A DNA stretch of 64,000 bases from Desulfococcaceae bacterium (lineage in GTDB: Bacteria > Desulfobacterota > Desulfobacteria > Desulfobacterales > Desulfosalsimonadaceae): positions 1 to 64,000 of the forward strand of contig JAQYVU010000003.1 of NCBI GenBank assembly GCA_030145385.1. Reading direction: 5' to 3'. Position numbers and translations under genes: made by a program. Under the pieces are notes generated by a model, which saw only the letters and a program-made list of their open reading frames with translations, had not been told where the DNA came from and searched no databases. Positions 1 through 9,182 of this stretch are shown in pieces. The number at the start of each line of letters is the position of its first letter. Position 1 is the stretch's first letter.

Positions 1-454
1 TGCAAAAAGGCAACAAAACTTTATTCGGGGCCTCCGTATCATTTATGTCACTGTCAACAGCCGCGGATGCAGGTCCGATAATCGTACCGCTGAGATTGTA
101 TTTTTCATCTGAAGACGGCTCATTTGCGGGTATCTCATCATCCGGAGAGGTTTCTGCATCCTCTTCCGTTTCTTCGTCATCTTCTTCTATTTAATCATTT
201 GATCCATCATCCGGTGTTCCATCACCGGGATTATCGTCATTTTCCCCATCCCCTGTTTCGCCTTCATCATCGTTATCACCTAAATCCGTTTCATTGATGT
301 CATCATCAGTAGATCCCTCACCCTCGGTTTGTTCCACTATGGTATCGCTTTCACCATCGCTTTCGGAGCTGCAACCGGATATTATTACGAGCATCAGTAA
401 TACAAAAAAGGTAAATAGTATTTTTGTTTTGCAACAGGAAATCAAAATTTTCAT
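1..454 (-). pseudogene. acidic-linker lipoprotein interrupted by an in-frame TAA; 3' part runs off the window
   Basis: The reading frame starts at 454 with a lipoprotein signal peptide whose lipobox is ISGC (hydrophobic run at residues 12-27), followed by a Asp/Glu/Gly-rich linker of about 60 residues. It stops at a TAA at 191-193. The same frame stays open to the window edge after the stop, first with more acidic linker (EEDDEETEED), then with a segment containing LSGTIIGPASAAVDSDIND. I recall this kind of segment at the start of the mature part of large secreted proteases and surface proteins, but I cannot confirm the family. Restoring Glu for TAA needs one base change (GAA to TAA), so this is either a point-mutation pseudogene or a sequence error. 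Because the codon is TAA, selenocysteine is not an explanation. The promoter would lie in the repeat at 478-638. Confidence 0.6.
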
Positions 455-477
455 TTTGTTCTCAGTTTCAAATTTTT

Positions 478-638
478 GTACCCGTTCACGGGGTCGGAAT
501 TATTATTTTTTTGTAAACCACTGGCCTGTAAACGTTTACAGGGTGCTGCAGATGCGAGGCACCGGGCACAAAGACGTACTCGTCGTACTTCAAGTGCCCG
601 GGAACAAAGCAGGTGCGGTGCCCTGTGAACGTTTACAA
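478..638 (+). repeat. palindromic repeat family A, copy 1 (inverted partner at 6824-6985)
   Basis: About 160 bp that reappears in inverse orientation at 6824-6985 with close to 90 % identity by eye. Each copy has short inverted ends (CGTTCACGGGG at the left, the complement of CCCTGTGAACG at the right), an internal perfect palindrome CTGTAAACGTTTACAG, and a long hairpin built from CCGGGCAC and GTGCCCGG around a GTAC-rich centre. No ORF of merit lies inside. The structure fits a MITE- or REP-like element. This copy sits between the RND pump gene and the upstream lipoprotein gene. Confidence 0.85.
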
Positions 639-721
639 ATTTTTTGATTAAGATGTCTAATAATAGAGTGTCGATCAAAAATCGATTTGCGTTACAATTT
701 ATTTTAAGATTCAAATAAAAT

Positions 722-736
722 CTGGGTGTAACCCAG
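722..736 (-). terminator. possible terminator of the efflux operon
   Basis: A hairpin of CTGGGT and ACCCAG with a three-base loop lies immediately after the RND gene stop codon. On the minus strand it is followed by an A/T-rich stretch containing TTTTATTT. The stem is short (6 bp), so this is a weak intrinsic terminator call. Confidence 0.4.
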
Positions 737-737
737 G

Positions 738-3700
738 TTACAGTTGTATGGCATCAAGTACTGTATCCTGAAGCTTTCCATGCCCCACCCATTGGCGGAT
801 GTCTTCGATTAGCAGATACAGGCACGGCACCAGAACCAGGGTGATCACCGTGGCAAAGAGAATGCCGAATCCCAGCGAAAGGGCCATGGGAATCATGAAC
901 CGGGCCTGTCGGGAGGTTTCAAAAATCATCGGTGCAAGACCCCCGAAGGTGGTCAGGGTGGTCAGGACAATGGGGCGAAATCGGCGCAGGCCGGCAATAC
1001 GGATCGCTTCGGCCGGGCCGGAGCCTTCCTGTCGTTTTCGGTTGGCGTAATCAATGAGCACCAGTGAGTCGTTGACTACAACTCCTGACAGCGCCACGAT
1101 GCCCATCATGCTCATCAGGCTGAGATTGTATCCCATCAGCAGATGGCCGAGTACTGCCCCGACGATGCCAAACGGAATGGCGATCATGACGATGAGCGGC
1201 TGGCTGTAACTGCGAAAGGGAATCGCCAGCAGGAAGTAGATGCTCAGCATGGATAGAACAAATCCGCCGATCAGGCTGCTCATACTCTCCTTCATGTCAG
1301 CCTGTCGCCCCTGGTAGCCATAGCTAAGGCCCGGATAATCCCGGGCCAGATCGGGTAAAATGGTGCTGTTAAGAGCGGCCTGTACCTGCCCCGTCTCACC
1401 AATGGGCTCGACGTTGGCGGTCAACGTCACTGTACGCCGGGCATCCCGGCGGGTAATGCTGGTATAGGCGCGGCCCCGTTCAAAATTGGCGATTTCGGTC
1501 AGCGGTACAAACTTCCCGGCCGGGGTTCGAATCATATGGTTTTCCACGTGGTATTCGCTGCTACGCTCTTTTTCGGGCAGGCGCACACGGATCGTTACTT
1601 CGTTGCGGCCGCGCTGCTGGCTGAGGGCTTCGGCACCGGAGAAGGCATTTCGTACCTGGCTGGCAACCTCGGCTGAAGTCAGGCCCAGGCTCTGGCCTTC
1701 AGGTTTAATGGAAAAATCGAGCTGCTGCTTTCCCGGCGTGTAGCCGTCATCAATATCCTTGACGTTGGGAAATCCTGCCAGGCGATCCGCCAGAGCAGCA
1801 CTGGCCTGGTCAAGCACATTGATATCGGAATGGGAAAGTTCAACCGTTAAGGCGGCCCCGGATCCTGGCCCGCCGCCGTCCGATTCAAAGAGCAATGATT
1901 CCAGGCCGACCACCGGCCCGAGTTTTTCCCGCCACAGTCGGGTCACCTCGCTGGTGCTCAAGGGACGGACCCTGGCATCTGTGAGGTCGGCTTTTACTTC
2001 CACCTGATTTTCCTTGATTTTGGAAAAGACCCCGGTAACCAGTCGATCTCCTCCGTTTTCTGTAGCTACAGCGTTTATGGCGTCGGATAATCTATCCTGA
2101 ACGGCCATTACCTTATTCATGGGACTGCCCACGGGAAGGACGGCGGTCACCTCGGCCCTGTCCGATTCAACCCGGGGCATCATGATCATGCCGATGCGAC
2201 CGCTAAGCGCATAGCTGATCACCACGACCAGTACGGCCAGGGCAAATGCCACGGTCAGGCTCCGCCAGCGGAGGCAAAGATCCAGAAAAGGGCCGTAAAC
2301 CCGGTTGATGAATCGGGCCACCTGGTCGGTGAATCCTTGCTGCCATCTTTGCAGTCGAGTAAGGGATGCGCCGGTTGGCCGATGCTTGAGGTGGGCCAGG
2401 TGGCCCGGCAGAATCAGCAGCGATTCGACCCAGGAGATGATAAAAACCGTGATCACCACCAGGGGAATGACCTTCCAGATTTTTCCCATTGTCCCGGGAA
2501 TAAAGGAAAGGGGTAAAAAAGCCACCACATTGGTCAATATGGAAAAAGCAATGGGCATGGCAACATCCCGGGCACCAAGGACTGCGGCCCTGGCAAACCC
2601 CATACCCTGCTGCTGGTACTCATGAATATTTTCGCCGGCAACGATGGCGTCGTCCACCACGATCCCCAGGGCCACGATAAAGGCAAACATTGAGATCATG
2701 TTGATGGACACCCCCACAACCGGCAGAAAAAGCAAACTGCCGAGAAAGGCCGTGGGAATCCCCATGGTAACCCAGAAGGCCAGTTTCAATTCCAGAAACA
2801 ACCCGAGCACCACCAGTACCAGCGCCAGGCCCATGAAAGCATTTTTCAGCAGCAATTCCAGACGCTGCTGATAGACTTCGGATTGGTCGTTGCTGATTTG
2901 CCAACCGATGCCGGCCGGCAAGTCCTGTCCTATTTCATTCATGGCCGAGCGCACGGCCCCGGCGACCCCCATGGGGGTCTGGTCTCCGACCCGGTATATA
3001 TCAATGCCAATGCAGCGGTGTCCGTTGTATGCGGCGGACTCGTCCGTGTCTTCGAAGCCTTCGCGTACGGTTGCGATGTCTTCCAGGTACACCACACTGC
3101 CGTCGGCGGTCGTCACCATGGGTATCCGGGCGAACTCAACAGCCCAGTCCCGCCGGTCTTTCATCCTCAGCAGGATATCCCCACCGGCTGTATCTACCGA
3201 ACCGCCGGGGATATCGGTGGAGGCGCTATTGATGGCCGAAGCGATTTCGTCCAAAGTCAGACCGTAGGCACGCAATCGCTCCTGGGGAACTTCAACCAGA
3301 ATTTCATAATCCCGGGCTCCGGCAAGGTCGACCTGGGTAATATCGGAATTCTGCAGCAACCGGTCCCGCACCTGGTCAGCCGTCTCCCGCAGTGCCATTT
3401 CAGACACATCACCGTAAAGATTGATGCTAATCACCTCTCGAAGGTGGGTGGCAAGAGAGACTTCCGGTTCATCCGCATCTTCGGGAAACGTGGTAATCCG
3501 ATCTATTTCCTGTTTGATTTCCTGGTAGATTTTCTGCTGGTCCGTGCCTTCCTCCAGCTCGGCACTAATCGTCCCTTTTCCTTCGTTTGCAGTGGCGGTC
3601 AACTCTTTGACCCCGTCGATGGCCCGGATGGCTTCCTCCACAACAAGGATGATTCCCTGTTCAACCTCCTCGGGGCTTGCCCCGGAGTAGTCGACACTGA

Positions 3701-3869
3701 CCGTCACCATGTCCAGATCAAACTCTGGAAAGACTTCCTGTTTGATGCGGGTGGTCATGAACAGTCCGCCCAGTAAAAGGAAAATCATGAGCAGGTTTGG
3801 TGTGACCCGGTTATTCACCATCCAGGAGATGGGGCCGCGAATTTTTGAAAAACGCTGGTTGCTGCTCAT
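738..3869 (-). CDS. RND efflux pump inner-membrane subunit
   Basis: 1043 aa, the normal length for an AcrB/MexB-class permease, which exports hydrophobic substrates by proton antiport as the trimeric inner-membrane part of a tripartite pump. TM1 is at about residues 20-40, the first large periplasmic loop at 41-340, and TM2-TM6 follow. The proton-relay pair is visible as GIVVDDAIV in TM4 (Asp406 and Asp407). The second half repeats the fold (GGFVLSMLSIYFLLAIPF; later VVNDSLVLIDYANR). The ATG at 3869 is preceded by GGAGGGGTAG and lies 2 bp after the stop of the membrane fusion protein gene, so the two are cotranscribed and probably translationally coupled. Sequence alone does not tell drug from metal or lipid substrates; the family is not the CzcA metal type by any motif I can see. 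Confidence 0.93.
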   Translation of the reverse strand: MSSNQRFSKIRGPISWMVNNRVTPNLLMIFLLLGGLFMTTRIKQEVFPEFDLDMVTVSVDYSGASPEEVEQGIILVVEEAIRAIDGVKELTATANEGKGTISAELEEGTDQQKIYQEIKQEIDRITTFPEDADEPEVSLATHLREVISINLYGDVSEMALRETADQVRDRLLQNSDITQVDLAGARDYEILVEVPQERLRAYGLTLDEIASAINSASTDIPGGSVDTAGGDILLRMKDRRDWAVEFARIPMVTTADGSVVYLEDIATVREGFEDTDESAAYNGHRCIGIDIYRVGDQTPMGVAGAVRSAMNEIGQDLPAGIGWQISNDQSEVYQQRLELLLKNAFMGLALVLVVLGLFLELKLAFWVTMGIPTAFLGSLLFLPVVGVSINMISMFAFIVALGIVVDDAIVAGENIHEYQQQGMGFARAAVLGARDVAMPIAFSILTNVVAFLPLSFIPGTMGKIWKVIPLVVITVFIISWVESLLILPGHLAHLKHRPTGASLTRLQRWQQGFTDQVARFINRVYGPFLDLCLRWRSLTVAFALAVLVVVISYALSGRIGMIMMPRVESDRAEVTAVLPVGSPMNKVMAVQDRLSDAINAVATENGGDRLVTGVFSKIKENQVEVKADLTDARVRPLSTSEVTRLWREKLGPVVGLESLLFESDGGGPGSGAALTVELSHSDINVLDQASAALADRLAGFPNVKDIDDGYTPGKQQLDFSIKPEGQSLGLTSAEVASQVRNAFSGAEALSQQRGRNEVTIRVRLPEKERSSEYHVENHMIRTPAGKFVPLTEIANFERGRAYTSITRRDARRTVTLTANVEPIGETGQVQAALNSTILPDLARDYPGLSYGYQGRQADMKESMSSLIGGFVLSMLSIYFLLAIPFRSYSQPLIVMIAIPFGIVGAVLGHLLMGYNLSLMSMMGIVALSGVVVNDSLVLIDYANRKRQEGSGPAEAIRIAGLRRFRPIVLTTLTTFGGLAPMIFETSRQARFMIPMALSLGFGILFATVITLVLVPCLYLLIEDIRQWVGHGKLQDTVLDAIQL

Positions 3870-3871
3870 AA

Positions 3872-5179
3872 CTACCCCTCCTGCCTGACCGTTGGTGTTG
3901 TAGGGGGTTGGTTCCCGGCGATTTTGTCGGTGGAGTCATCGGCTGTGCGCAGGGCCATCCCGTCTACAGGTGCGGCTATGTCACTGATAATCAGTTGATC
4001 GCCCGGATCAATGCCGCTGGTGACAATCAAGTGATCGGCCCCACGGAAAGCGATTTCCACCGGGCGGATCGTAAGAACCCCTTCAGGGTTCATGATCCAG
4101 ACGCTGTTGCCATCGCGGATGAACTCACGCTCGATGGCTGTGGCCGAGGCCACTGCTTGCCCCTCAATTTCCACCCGTACGTATGAATCGAGCAGCATTC
4201 GGGGCTGATCCGTGTGATCCGGCTGCAGACTCAGGGGATCTTCCACCCGAATGATAAGGCGCGCCATGCGCCCTTGTTCCTCCAAGCCGGTTTTTAAGCG
4301 AATTACCCGGCCTTGCCGACAGACCCCGTCGCCCCAGGCCGCTGAATCGTATATCCGGACCAGGGAGCCCGGGTCCTTTTCGGTTTGCGGAATCCGGACC
4401 CAACGCAGCTGGCTCACCGGTATTGATACTTCCACCCAGTAGGCGTCGGTGCCCACCAGGCTGGCCAGTACGGTGGTTTCGGCGGCCCGGGTGCCCAGGT
4501 TTACTTCGCGTGACTGTACCACGGCATTAAACGGCGCTTTGATTTCTGTACGTGCCAGATCAACCCTGGCCTGTTCGAGCTTGGCCCGGGCTGCTTCAAG
4601 GGTGGCACTCAGGTTTTCCAACTGGGGGTGGCGCAGCATCAGTGACTTCTCCTGGTCGCTGACCGCTTCGCCCAGCAGCTTGTATTCTTTTTCGGCGACA
4701 AGCTGGTTGCCCTGCTCAAGCTGAAGGTCGGACTCGGCTTTGGCCACATCAGTGGCAAGTTCCCGCACGGTCAGATTGTAGTCGGTGGGATCGATCTTGA
4801 GCAGTGTTTCGCCCTGGCTGAAATGGCCGCCGGGTATCAGGTTGGGGTTCAATTCGATGATTTCGCCGCTGACCTGGGGTTGCAGTTCAACATTACAGGC
4901 AGCCGCAACGGTTCCCATGCCGGAAATAATCGTCTGTTGGATTTTGTAATCAACAGCCCTGGTCGCTACCAGGGTCGCGTTGCGTGTCCGGGGCCTTGAT
5001 TGCGCCTGGGGGCCGGTCTCCATAAGCCAGAGGGCGAGAACAGCGCCTGCGGCCAAAACAATCGCCGGCAGGAGTGTACGAAAAATGACTCTCGGCAGGT
5101 GTCGCCCATGACCTTTTTTGATTAACTTATCTGGAATTTCCTGATTATTGGATAGTGATGTTTCTTGATTTGACAGCAT
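3872..5179 (-). CDS. RND efflux membrane fusion protein (HlyD/AcrA family)
   Basis: Periplasmic adaptor linking the inner-membrane RND pump to the outer-membrane channel. From the ATG at 5179 the protein is 435 aa: a cytoplasmic N-tail, one TM segment (VIFRTLLPAIVLAAGAVLALWLM), a biotinyl-lipoyl-like half-motif (GTVAAACNVELQPQVSGEI), a coiled-coil hairpin rich in Glu, Ala and Leu, the second lipoyl half (KAPFNAVVQSREVNLGTRA), then beta-barrel domains. The frame is open further upstream (to 5329) but that extension overlaps the tolC-like gene; ATG 5179 has AAAAAGGTG just upstream and begins a sensible N-terminus. It is the middle gene of a three-gene operon. Confidence 0.9.
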   Translation of the reverse strand: MLSNQETSLSNNQEIPDKLIKKGHGRHLPRVIFRTLLPAIVLAAGAVLALWLMETGPQAQSRPRTRNATLVATRAVDYKIQQTIISGMGTVAAACNVELQPQVSGEIIELNPNLIPGGHFSQGETLLKIDPTDYNLTVRELATDVAKAESDLQLEQGNQLVAEKEYKLLGEAVSDQEKSLMLRHPQLENLSATLEAARAKLEQARVDLARTEIKAPFNAVVQSREVNLGTRAAETTVLASLVGTDAYWVEVSIPVSQLRWVRIPQTEKDPGSLVRIYDSAAWGDGVCRQGRVIRLKTGLEEQGRMARLIIRVEDPLSLQPDHTDQPRMLLDSYVRVEIEGQAVASATAIEREFIRDGNSVWIMNPEGVLTIRPVEIAFRGADHLIVTSGIDPGDQLIISDIAAPVDGMALRTADDSTDKIAGNQPPTTPTVRQEG

Positions 5180-5198
5180 GTATTTCACCTTTTTCCCC

Positions 5199-6701
5199 TC
5201 ACCCGGAAGTTTTTTCGTTGAATTGCCTGAGTGAGAGGGCATTCTTGTCTGTAGTTGTTGAAGCGTTAAACTGATTCTGTTGCGGCTGTTCCAGCTTCCA
5301 TCCCGTGCCAAGAGCCCGGCACAGTTCAATCCGATCCTGCACCAGATCGCGTCTGGCGGTCAAAATGCTGCATTGAAGCGTCTGCTGGGAGAGCAGTGCA
5401 TCAAGCACCCGCTGGTAATCAACGGTTCCCTGCAAGTATCTGTCACGCACCCGCTCGACAACCTGCCCGGCCAGCTCTAACTGCTTGTCAAGGCTGGTGA
5501 TAAAGTCTCGCTGGTGCTTTTCCTGAGCCAGTGCATCCTCTACCTCTCCTAAGGCATCGAGAATGGTCTGGCCGTAGGTGTTCAGTGCTTCGGATGCGAC
5601 GGCACGGGTCCGGTCGACCTCGGCCTTTCGCAAACCCCCATCGATAATCGGCGTTGCCAGGTTAGCGGCAAGTGTTGCCAGCCAGTTATCAAACAGATCC
5701 CGGGTATGCACACCCGAGGTGTCTATCCCGGCGGTAAGGCTCAACCGGGGAAAACGGTCGGCAATGGCGGCGGCCAAGTCGCTGTCCGCTGCCTGAACAT
5801 CATAATAGGCGCTGCGGATATCCGGGCGGCGTTGAATTAATTCTGCCGGCAGACTCGTTTTCGGCATTAAAGGCAGGTCTACCAGTTCGGAAACTCGCGG
5901 CGCCACAGACTGGAGAGGGGAATATCCAAGAAGGATTGCCAACTGGTGCTCAAATATTTTGATCTGGGCCAACACTATCGTTTTTTCGCCCTGGCTGGAC
6001 TCGACCAGCTGCCGCTGCTGCAGCATATCAGCGATACCAACCTGGCCGGTCCGGAATTGCATGGTCACCAGTTCGAGAACCTGGTTGTTGGTGACGATCT
6101 GCTCGTTGAGTATATCCAGTTGCCCGTATTGTTCAACCAGCTGATACCAAGTGTCCGCCACCTCAGCCGATAGGGTGAGGGCTGCGGTCTGAAGGTCTTC
6201 TTTGCTGGCAGCAGCATCGAAGGCTGCAGCATCGCGGCTGGATTGAATGCGGCCCCACAGATCCAGCTCGTAACCGGCCGTCAGCCCCAGGGTATAACTG
6301 CTGCTGTCGCCAGTTTGTCCGGCATCGCGAAAACGGATTTTTGAGGTGCCGGCCCCGGCATCAAGTGTTGGAAAGAGATCTGCCCCGGCACTGCGCGTTT
6401 CCGCTTCGGCCTGACGGAGGCGATCCCAGGCGGTTTTGAGGCCAAAGTTATTTGCCAGCGCCTGATCAATAAGCCCACCCAGCACCTTATCCTCAAAGGA
6501 TTCCCACCATTTGTCAGGCAATGGTGATGTTCCGGATTCGGAAAACTGCGCCGGTACCGCAAGTGGTGTCTTGAAATCATGAATTGCCATGCTGCACCCT
6601 GAGAGTATTGTCGCCACTATTGCAAGCAGGAGTGCCCGGGTCCGTGATCGTCCGACCGGGGTTTGAAATTTTTTAAATAAATTTTTGTGTTGAATTGTCA
6701 T
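5199..6701 (-). CDS. outer-membrane efflux lipoprotein (TolC/NodT family)
   Basis: 500 aa outer-membrane channel of the tripartite pump. The N-terminus carries a lipoprotein signal peptide with lipobox LSGC (Cys at about residue 36), typical of NodT/OprM proteins rather than TolC itself. The mature part starts with the family pattern PLPDKWWESFEDKVLGGLIDQALANN, and two outer-membrane-efflux repeats follow (about residues 70-270 and 280-470), the second containing LIQRRPDIRSAYYDVQAADSDLAAA. It is the first gene of the operon. Upstream, at 6782-6825, are four phased 11-bp boxes and a -10-like TATGCT (6767-6772, minus strand), shared with the neighbouring response-regulator gene. Confidence 0.92.
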   Translation of the reverse strand: MTIQHKNLFKKFQTPVGRSRTRALLLAIVATILSGCSMAIHDFKTPLAVPAQFSESGTSPLPDKWWESFEDKVLGGLIDQALANNFGLKTAWDRLRQAEAETRSAGADLFPTLDAGAGTSKIRFRDAGQTGDSSSYTLGLTAGYELDLWGRIQSSRDAAAFDAAASKEDLQTAALTLSAEVADTWYQLVEQYGQLDILNEQIVTNNQVLELVTMQFRTGQVGIADMLQQRQLVESSQGEKTIVLAQIKIFEHQLAILLGYSPLQSVAPRVSELVDLPLMPKTSLPAELIQRRPDIRSAYYDVQAADSDLAAAIADRFPRLSLTAGIDTSGVHTRDLFDNWLATLAANLATPIIDGGLRKAEVDRTRAVASEALNTYGQTILDALGEVEDALAQEKHQRDFITSLDKQLELAGQVVERVRDRYLQGTVDYQRVLDALLSQQTLQCSILTARRDLVQDRIELCRALGTGWKLEQPQQNQFNASTTTDKNALSLRQFNEKTSG

Positions 6702-6766
6702 TATGCTTCCTCATTAAGAAGGTTTCCATTTGCATCTTAATTTCCTTCTTCATTAATTATGATTAA

Positions 6767-6825
6767 AGCATAGCGGCGGATGCGTGAACTGGCCGTGAAA
6801 AGGATGTGAAAAAGATGTGAAATTT
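6767..6825 (-). promoter_or_regulatory. response-regulator operator array and -10 of the efflux operon
   Basis: On the plus strand four 11-bp units stand in tandem: GCGTGAACTGG, CCGTGAAAAGG, ATGTGAAAAAG, ATGTGAAATTT (6782-6825), with GTGAA in the same place in every unit. Read on the minus strand they sit upstream of the tolC-like gene and end 9 bp before TATGCT (6767-6772), a plausible -10. An 11-bp phased direct repeat replacing the -35 is the known arrangement for OmpR/PhoB-family activators. The same array recurs at 9183-9226 before the neighbouring response-regulator gene. Confidence 0.75.
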
Positions 6826-6985
6826 GTAATCGTTCACAGGGCACCGCACCTGCTTTGTTCCCGGGCACTTGAAGTACGACGAGTACGTCTGCGTGCCCGG
6901 CGCCTCGCATCTGCGTCACCCTGTAAACGCTTACAGGACAGTAGGTTACAAGAAAAATGATAATTTCGACCCCGTGAACGGGTAC
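6824..6985 (-). repeat. palindromic repeat family A, copy 2 (inverted partner of 478-638)
   Basis: Reverse complement of the 478-638 element, including the CCGTGAACGG end, the CTGTAAGCGTTTACAG near-palindrome (one substitution relative to copy 1) and the GTACTCGTCGTAC centre. It abuts the operator array of the efflux promoter directly. With copy 1 it brackets the whole three-gene efflux operon as a large inverted repeat. Apparent ORFs in and around it are not credible genes. Confidence 0.85.
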
Positions 6986-7018
6986 TGAAATTTAATAATT
7001 TTATTGGGAAAAATAAGA

Positions 7019-8302
7019 TCAGGAATCCTGCCACATAATCCGGGTCCGGGTCCCTTTTTTAGGCTCACTTTCAATGGCCAGTTGCCAGCCAAAACGTTTA
7101 CACAGACGAGAGACAATGCTTAACCCCAGGCCGAATCCCTGGCTCTTTTCCCCTTTGATATGGGATTGGGTGACCGAATCCAGTTTATCCGCTTCGATGC
7201 CCATACCTGTATCGGCAATCTCGATCTGGGCACCGTCGATGGTTATGGTTACCGATCCTTTGGATGTAAAATGAAAGGCATTGCGGATCAGGTTTGTGAT
7301 GGCGATATAAAGGACTTCTTCCTTGACCCTGACGGACTTGTCCTGACGGATATCCATATGAAGCTGGATGTCCTTATTCTCTATGAGATATTGGTTGTCG
7401 CTGATCGCTTTTTCTGCCACCGTCGCCACCAGGCAGTTTTCTGCAGTTCCGTTTTCTTCCCTGGCCAGCCAGAGAAAGGTTTCAATGGTGGTTTCCATGT
7501 CCCTGACCGACCGTGAAATGCGCTTTAAAGGATTTTTCAACAAGGGATTGGCCGCAAGTTCCGGCTGTGTCTCCATGATTTCCACTGCCCCTTTGACAAT
7601 GGTCAGCGGGGTCCTGAGTTCGTGGCTGGCATCCCGGGTGAACTGTTTTTCCCGCTGGATAAAGGCGTTGATCCGGTTCATGGTGGTCTCAACGGTTCGG
7701 GTGAGCATGCCGAGTTCATTGTTGGCGTGTTTTTGAGAAAGCCGGGCCGGTATATTGTCCGGGTTCAGATTTCTGATCTGTTCCATGAGGGTCACCACCG
7801 GTGCAAACAGCATGCGGGAGATGATATAACCAATAATGATGCCCGGAATGAGCAAAAGGGCCAGGGAGATCAACGGGACCTGTCTGGGGTGGAGCCAGAC
7901 ATTTTCCTCGAAAAATTCCTTGCCGTGAAAAAACATAAAATAGGGGGTTTCCTTATCCGGCAATTGGATTACCCCCACGTGGATTCGGTGTTTCTTATCA
8001 GGGTCATCAATCGTGTGAACGCCGGTCGGCAGATCTTTTACCGAATCCTTGAACTGTGGCGGCACGGTTTCAAGCCCTTCATACATATTGATATATTTGG
8101 AATGGGGCAGGGGGGTTGTCCGATCCTTTTCGTATTTATAAATAAAGGTGTCCACTTCCGTATCGATGAGGTTGGCAATCATTCGGGACATGCTGTTGCG
8201 CATGATAAATAAGGTGATACCGGTATTCAGGAGGATCAGCAGGGTCCCGAAAACAAGGATACCGGCCACGATCCTGAACCGGAGGCTTTGGTAAAATTTC
8301 AT
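7019..8302 (-). CDS. sensor histidine kinase (efflux-linked two-component system)
   Basis: 427 aa membrane kinase. TM1 lies at about residues 12-33, a periplasmic sensor loop at 34-140, and TM2 (LISLALLLIPGIIIGYIIS) at 144-162, then a HAMP linker. The HisKA box is DASHELRTPLT with phospho-accepting His227, and the ATPase domain shows NLIRNAFHF (N box), IADTGMGI (G1) and GFGLGLSIV (G2). The start at 8302 overlaps the response-regulator stop by 4 bp, so the pair is translationally coupled. The shared operators before its partner regulator gene and before the efflux operon suggest that the kinase senses an envelope or toxic compound that the pump removes; the signal itself is not deducible. Confidence 0.93.
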   Translation of the reverse strand: MKFYQSLRFRIVAGILVFGTLLILLNTGITLFIMRNSMSRMIANLIDTEVDTFIYKYEKDRTTPLPHSKYINMYEGLETVPPQFKDSVKDLPTGVHTIDDPDKKHRIHVGVIQLPDKETPYFMFFHGKEFFEENVWLHPRQVPLISLALLLIPGIIIGYIISRMLFAPVVTLMEQIRNLNPDNIPARLSQKHANNELGMLTRTVETTMNRINAFIQREKQFTRDASHELRTPLTIVKGAVEIMETQPELAANPLLKNPLKRISRSVRDMETTIETFLWLAREENGTAENCLVATVAEKAISDNQYLIENKDIQLHMDIRQDKSVRVKEEVLYIAITNLIRNAFHFTSKGSVTITIDGAQIEIADTGMGIEADKLDSVTQSHIKGEKSQGFGLGLSIVSRLCKRFGWQLAIESEPKKGTRTRIMWQDS

Positions 8303-8985
8303 GAGGATTTTTCCTTGAGCCTGAAGCCGATGCCGTGAACGGTTTCGATCATGGCGTGGTCAAAGGGCTTGTCGATTTTTTTTCGCAGATTGTACATGTG
8401 GCTGCGCAGCACATCACTGCCCGGCGGCATGTCCCCCCAGAGGTGGTTTTCCAGATCTTTGCGGGACACCACATTGGGGGCGGATTCCATGAGCAGTTTT
8501 AAAATCGAGGTGCAGGTATTGTTCAGTTCGATTTTTTCCCCCTCACGGGAAATCTCAAAGGTTCCCAGATCCATTTGAAGATCAGCGATTGACAATACCT
8601 TCTTTTCAGCCATCCGCCTTTTTGCCAGCACCTTGATTCGGGCCTCCAGCTCTTTTAAGGCAAATGGTTTGACCAGGTAGTCATCGGCACCGGATTCAAA
8701 ACCGAGAAGCTTGTCGTCTAAGGTATCCCTGGCTGTGAGCATGATCACCGGGACCTGTTTGTCCGCCTCCTGACGCAGTTTCCGGCACAGGGTGATGCCG
8801 TCCATGCCCGGCAGCATGAGATCCAGTACAATAACGTCATAATCCTGGGTCAGGGCCAGATGCAGGCCGCCAATGCCGTCCATGGCGAAATCCAGGATAT
8901 ATCCTTTTGATTCCAGAAAATCGGTCATGTTTTCCACAATGGCCGGATTGTCTTCTATGATGAGCAGCCTGATGTTTGGCATCAT
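8299..8985 (-). CDS. OmpR-family response regulator
   Basis: 228 aa. The receiver domain spans residues 1-120 with acidic pair Glu11/Asp12, phospho-acceptor Asp55 (VLDLMLPGMDG) and Lys106 in YLVKPF. A winged-helix DNA-binding domain follows (about 130-225; NVVSRKDLENHLWG and VLRSHMYNLRKKI). It is first in an operon with the kinase gene. Four 11-bp GTGAA boxes lie about 200 bp upstream (9183-9226) and are copied before the efflux operon, so autoregulation plus activation of the pump is the natural reading. An alternative start two residues in (ATG of the second Met) would change little. Confidence 0.94.
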   Translation of the reverse strand: MMPNIRLLIIEDNPAIVENMTDFLESKGYILDFAMDGIGGLHLALTQDYDVIVLDLMLPGMDGITLCRKLRQEADKQVPVIMLTARDTLDDKLLGFESGADDYLVKPFALKELEARIKVLAKRRMAEKKVLSIADLQMDLGTFEISREGEKIELNNTCTSILKLLMESAPNVVSRKDLENHLWGDMPPGSDVLRSHMYNLRKKIDKPFDHAMIETVHGIGFRLKEKSS

Positions 8986-9182
8986 GGGTCTCCTCCGGGG
9001 TGTGATTGATAGTTTTTACAATATAATGGTTAAACGTTTCCAGGGCAAGGATAAGCAATCCTTTAGCGATGGCCGGAGTTTCCATGGTGCTGATGGAATG
9101 TCCGCGAAAGGGCACTTTTGTCCTCATCGGTTCAAGCTTATTTTTTTCAAGGCCCTGACATGGGTAAAAGGTAAATCGAAGA

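Noticed and set aside
191..193. Stop codon in the lipoprotein as a recoding site
   Set aside because: It is TAA, not TGA, and the surrounding sequence is an acidic linker, so selenocysteine or programmed read-through has no support.
294..714. ORFs through the 478-638 repeat
   Set aside because: They cover the palindromic repeat and the antisense of the lipoprotein gene; a similar shadow ORF appears at the second repeat copy, as expected for a non-coding element.
2883..3776. Long plus-strand ORF (297 aa) opposite the RND gene
   Set aside because: It is antisense to strongly conserved coding sequence, has no ribosome-binding site and no recognisable content; a shadow of the RND codon pattern.
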